Shown here: one piece after another, positions 61,844 through 64,000 of the stretch | How the letters are laid out: every line of letters starts with the position of its first letter | How positions within the stretch are numbered: position 1 is the stretch's first letter | NCBI RefSeq assembly: GCF_003668575.1 | Contig: NZ_RCVZ01000002.1 | Span: forward strand, 372,001-436,000 | Reading direction: 5' to 3' | Source of the DNA: Falsibacillus albus | GTDB taxonomy: Bacteria; Bacillota; Bacilli; Bacillales; DSM-25281 | DNA: 64,000 nt | Program-made: the position numbers and the translations under genes | The notes under the pieces: generated by a model | The model's database searches: none | Told to the model about the DNA's origin: nothing | What the model saw: only the letters and a program-made list of their open reading frames with translations

Positions 61844-63175
61844 TTATCTTCCTGTGCCATCATTCAACAAGTCCCTTCCGAGGAATTTTATGTAGATGAT
61901 GGAGATGATCGCTACACATATAAAGACGATGACGGAAATGGCTGATCCATTACCGAAATTCGTTTGAGAGAACATCATCTTGTAGCCCAAAATGGAGATC
62001 GTTTCCGTTGAGTTTGCTGGTCCGCCTCCCGTCAAGACGTAGATCAGGTCAAAGACGCGGAAGGCATCGAGCGTCCTGAACAATAAGGCAACAAGCAGGC
62101 TCGATTTGAGCAGCGGCAATGTGACGGTCAAAAATTGCTTGAACTTCGATGCTCCATCGATTGATGCTGCTTCATAAAGGGATCCCGGGATCGTCTGCAG
62201 TCCAGCCAATAGCAATAACGCCATGTATGGTGTCGTTTTCCAGACATCCGCGAAGATTACGGAAAACATCGCACCCGTGTCAGTCGTCAATAGATGCGTC
62301 ATCGAATCGACAAGTCCGAGCTTTTCAAACATTTTCGAGACGATTCCGTTTTGGCCGTCATAGAGGAACTGCCACATTTTCGCGGAAACGGCTGTCGGGA
62401 TTGCCCAAGGAATCAGGATGGCAGCCCGTACAAGCCCCCTGCCGACGAAGGCCTTATTGATCAACAAGGCAATGGATAATCCTAGCACGAGCTCAATTCC
62501 AACCGATAGAACGGTAAAGGTCATCGTATTGCCAAGTGCACGCCAAACCCGTTTCGAAGAAAGGTCGCTTATATAATGCTTCAACCCAATGAAATTAGGC
62601 TTTACCACGACATCCTGCATACCGGAAGCCAGACCTACTATTTTCTTCTCCTGATCAAGCTTTTTCTCTTTCGCGGCACTCTTCACTTCTGCCTTAACCT
62701 CTTTTGATACATGGCCGATTTCGTTTGCTAAATCTTTATCAATTTTTAAAAGCGCTATACTCGGATCGATGGATTCGAAGTTTAGCAGCTTATCATTTAC
62801 CAAGTCATAGTTCTTTTTTATTTTAGGATCTTTTTGGATTTTCGCATCCAGCTTTTCCAATTGGTCTTTCGCTTTCCCAAGCTGGTCGGGTGCATGATTT
62901 TTTTTGATTTCATTGTCGATCGCCCCTACGAGAAAGGGGTAGTTGTCTAGATATCTTTCCAGATCGATGCTGTAGCTTAAATGTGTTTCAGATTTCGTCG
63001 GGCTGTTCAGCTTCAGGTCGAACAAGCTGAAATAAAAGGATTGCAGGACGGGCCAGATGGCGATGACCAGGATTAAGATAAGGGCGGGGGCAACAAGGGA
63101 ATAGGCCATGATTTTTTCATGGGATTTTTCATTCTTGATTTTCTTGCCTTTGGATGGTGAAGAACTCTTTTTCAT
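61844..63175 (-). CDS. ABC sugar importer permease (ThuF/MalF-like) with extracellular insert
   Basis: A 443-residue CUT1 permease: first membrane segment about 25-48, then a charged, helical insert of about 130 residues (about 58-190, Lys/Asp/Glu-rich), then the usual FIGLKHYISDL and five membrane segments with EAA loop EAASIDGASKFKQFLTVTLPLLKSS. Typical Gram-positive homologues are about 300 residues. The insert is outside the cell by topology, as the P2 loop of E. coli MalF is, but its sequence is unlike P2 to my eye. Confidence 0.9.
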   Translation of the reverse strand: MKKSSSPSKGKKIKNEKSHEKIMAYSLVAPALILILVIAIWPVLQSFYFSLFDLKLNSPTKSETHLSYSIDLERYLDNYPFLVGAIDNEIKKNHAPDQLGKAKDQLEKLDAKIQKDPKIKKNYDLVNDKLLNFESIDPSIALLKIDKDLANEIGHVSKEVKAEVKSAAKEKKLDQEKKIVGLASGMQDVVVKPNFIGLKHYISDLSSKRVWRALGNTMTFTVLSVGIELVLGLSIALLINKAFVGRGLVRAAILIPWAIPTAVSAKMWQFLYDGQNGIVSKMFEKLGLVDSMTHLLTTDTGAMFSVIFADVWKTTPYMALLLLAGLQTIPGSLYEAASIDGASKFKQFLTVTLPLLKSSLLVALLFRTLDAFRVFDLIYVLTGGGPANSTETISILGYKMMFSQTNFGNGSAISVIVFICVAIISIIYIKFLGRDLLNDGTGR

Positions 63176-63199
63176 TTTCTCACTTCCTTATGATGAGAT

Positions 63200-63238
63200 A
63201 AAAAAAGGGGGGCCTTGTGCAGCCAGACTCAAAGCCCC
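63200..63238 (-). terminator. Intra-operon terminator after the binding-protein gene
   Basis: On the minus strand GGGGCTT and AAGGCCCC pair and are followed by a T run. It lies between the binding protein and first permease, the usual place for a partial terminator that gives excess binding protein over permease. Confidence 0.7.
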
Positions 63239-63251
63239 AATAAAGGTCCTA

Positions 63252-64000
63252 TTATTGTTTTATCTTTTCTTTCATCTGTGCTTCCATGTTTTTCACAGCT
63301 TCTTCGACCGTTTCAGACCCCGCGATGGCCTTTGAAACTTCGATTTGAATGATTTCGGAGATTTCTTGATAATTCGCTGCAACTGGACGCGGTACAGCAG
63401 CGTTCAGACCTTCCTGGAACCCTTTATCGGCGAAAGTCGGGTTCGCTTTGATGACATCCGGATCATCATACAGCTTCGTGATTGTCGGTGCATGGCCGCC
63501 ATAAATGGCATCGATTTTCTGACCTTCTGCACCTGCCATGAACTTAAGGAATTCCCAAGCTTCTTTCGGATGTTTAGAATATTTATTGATTCCAGCCAAC
63601 CAACCGCCAAGGGCTGCAGCTGAACCCTTGTCGCCCGCTGGAAGCGGTGCGATGCCGACCTTGCCTGCGATCTTGGATTTTTCTTTATCATTCGCACTTG
63701 CATATTCATACGGCCAGTTGCGAAGGAATGGCGTCTGCCCTTCGATGAAGGCTTGATCGGATTCAATTTCCGTGAAGTTTGTCACGTTTCCTGGGACAAA
63801 ATCGGACTGTGCGACTTCAACCATTTTCTTTAAGCCTTTAATGGTTTCCGGACTGTTGACAACGACTTCATTTTTGTCGTTGATGAACTGCCCGCCGTAG
63901 GCTGCAACGAATTCGATTGCGTTACATACAAGGCCTTCATACTGTTTCGCCTGCATGACGTAGCCAAATTTCGTTCCACCTTGTCCTTTTTTCGCTTTTG
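63252..64000 (-). CDS. Extracellular sugar-binding protein, C-terminal part (ThuE-like)
   Basis: The last 249 codons of a family-1 solute-binding protein whose N-terminus lies beyond the right edge. The frame is open to the edge (KFGYVMQAKQYEGLVCNAIE). Visible family features are ETIKGLKKMVEVA, GQTPFLRNWPYEYASA, GWLAGINKYSKHPKEAWEFLKFM and RPVAANYQEISEIIQ. It precedes ThuF/G-like permeases, so it should bind trehalose or a related disaccharide. Confidence 0.9.
   Translation of the reverse strand, partial: KAKKGQGGTKFGYVMQAKQYEGLVCNAIEFVAAYGGQFINDKNEVVVNSPETIKGLKKMVEVAQSDFVPGNVTNFTEIESDQAFIEGQTPFLRNWPYEYASANDKEKSKIAGKVGIAPLPAGDKGSAAALGGWLAGINKYSKHPKEAWEFLKFMAGAEGQKIDAIYGGHAPTITKLYDDPDVIKANPTFADKGFQEGLNAAVPRPVAANYQEISEIIQIEVSKAIAGSETVEEAVKNMEAQMKEKIKQ

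Overview
The window reads as chromosome of a mesophilic, spore-forming Bacillaceae (Bacillus/Peribacillus-like). The evidence is strong AGGAGG ribosome sites with frequent TTG and GTG starts, sigma-A promoters, a Met T-box, a BirA-type operator, a SipS-like signal peptidase, sigma-K-like promoters in front of Cys-rich proteins, and B. subtilis-like pairs such as the YdgI/YdgJ nitroreductase-MarR couple. No rRNA, tRNA, CRISPR array, transposase or prophage was seen. Most genes lie on the minus strand.

Region by region. 1-7.4 kb: phenylacetate catabolism, transcribed as paaK-A-B-C-D, EthD-like, paaF-G-H, thiolase (the last cut by the window edge), with a sigma-A promoter and two inverted repeats upstream of paaK and a dispersed repeat inserted inside the operon. 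7.9-15.2 kb: a secreted-side NlpC/P60-like protein, a SET-domain protein, a GNAT enzyme, an ECF sigma/anti-sigma pair, and a divergent MFS exporter/SgrR-like regulator pair. 15.3-18 kb: bioDA divergent from bioY over a BirA site. 18-22.3 kb: a two-component system followed by a secreted Asn/Gly-rich protein, ApbE and a haem membrane reductase, with an 11-bp-period direct repeat at the second promoter. 22.7-29 kb: a GntP permease, then an argininosuccinate-lyase-like enzyme with an ABC importer that lacks an ATPase. 29.3-35.4 kb: small proteins, signal peptidase, a MarR-nitroreductase operon with tandem operators, GNAT, VOC and SRPBCC proteins. 34.7-37.2 kb: two paralogous Cys-rich proteins, one fused to a Kelch propeller. 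37.6-39.6 kb: a second-type methionyl-tRNA synthetase under a Met T-box. 39.9-56.9 kb: housekeeping and accessory genes (NUDIX, HAD, AKR, CtaG-like, APC permease, LD-carboxypeptidase, Dph6-like, PaaI), an isochorismatase-like gene broken by one nonsense codon, and a 52-bp tandem repeat with 156-bp higher-order structure. 57.1-64 kb: a Thu-like sugar operon (binding protein, two permeases, ThuA, two Gfo/Idh/MocA dehydrogenases, sugar isomerase), entering from the right edge.

At the whole-window scale the most striking feature is a family of about ten dispersed, imperfectly palindromic, MITE-like intergenic repeats. The most system-like candidates are the two-component/secreted protein/ApbE/haem-reductase locus, the lyase plus ABC importer operon, and the Cys-rich/Kelch pair with sigma-K-like promoters.
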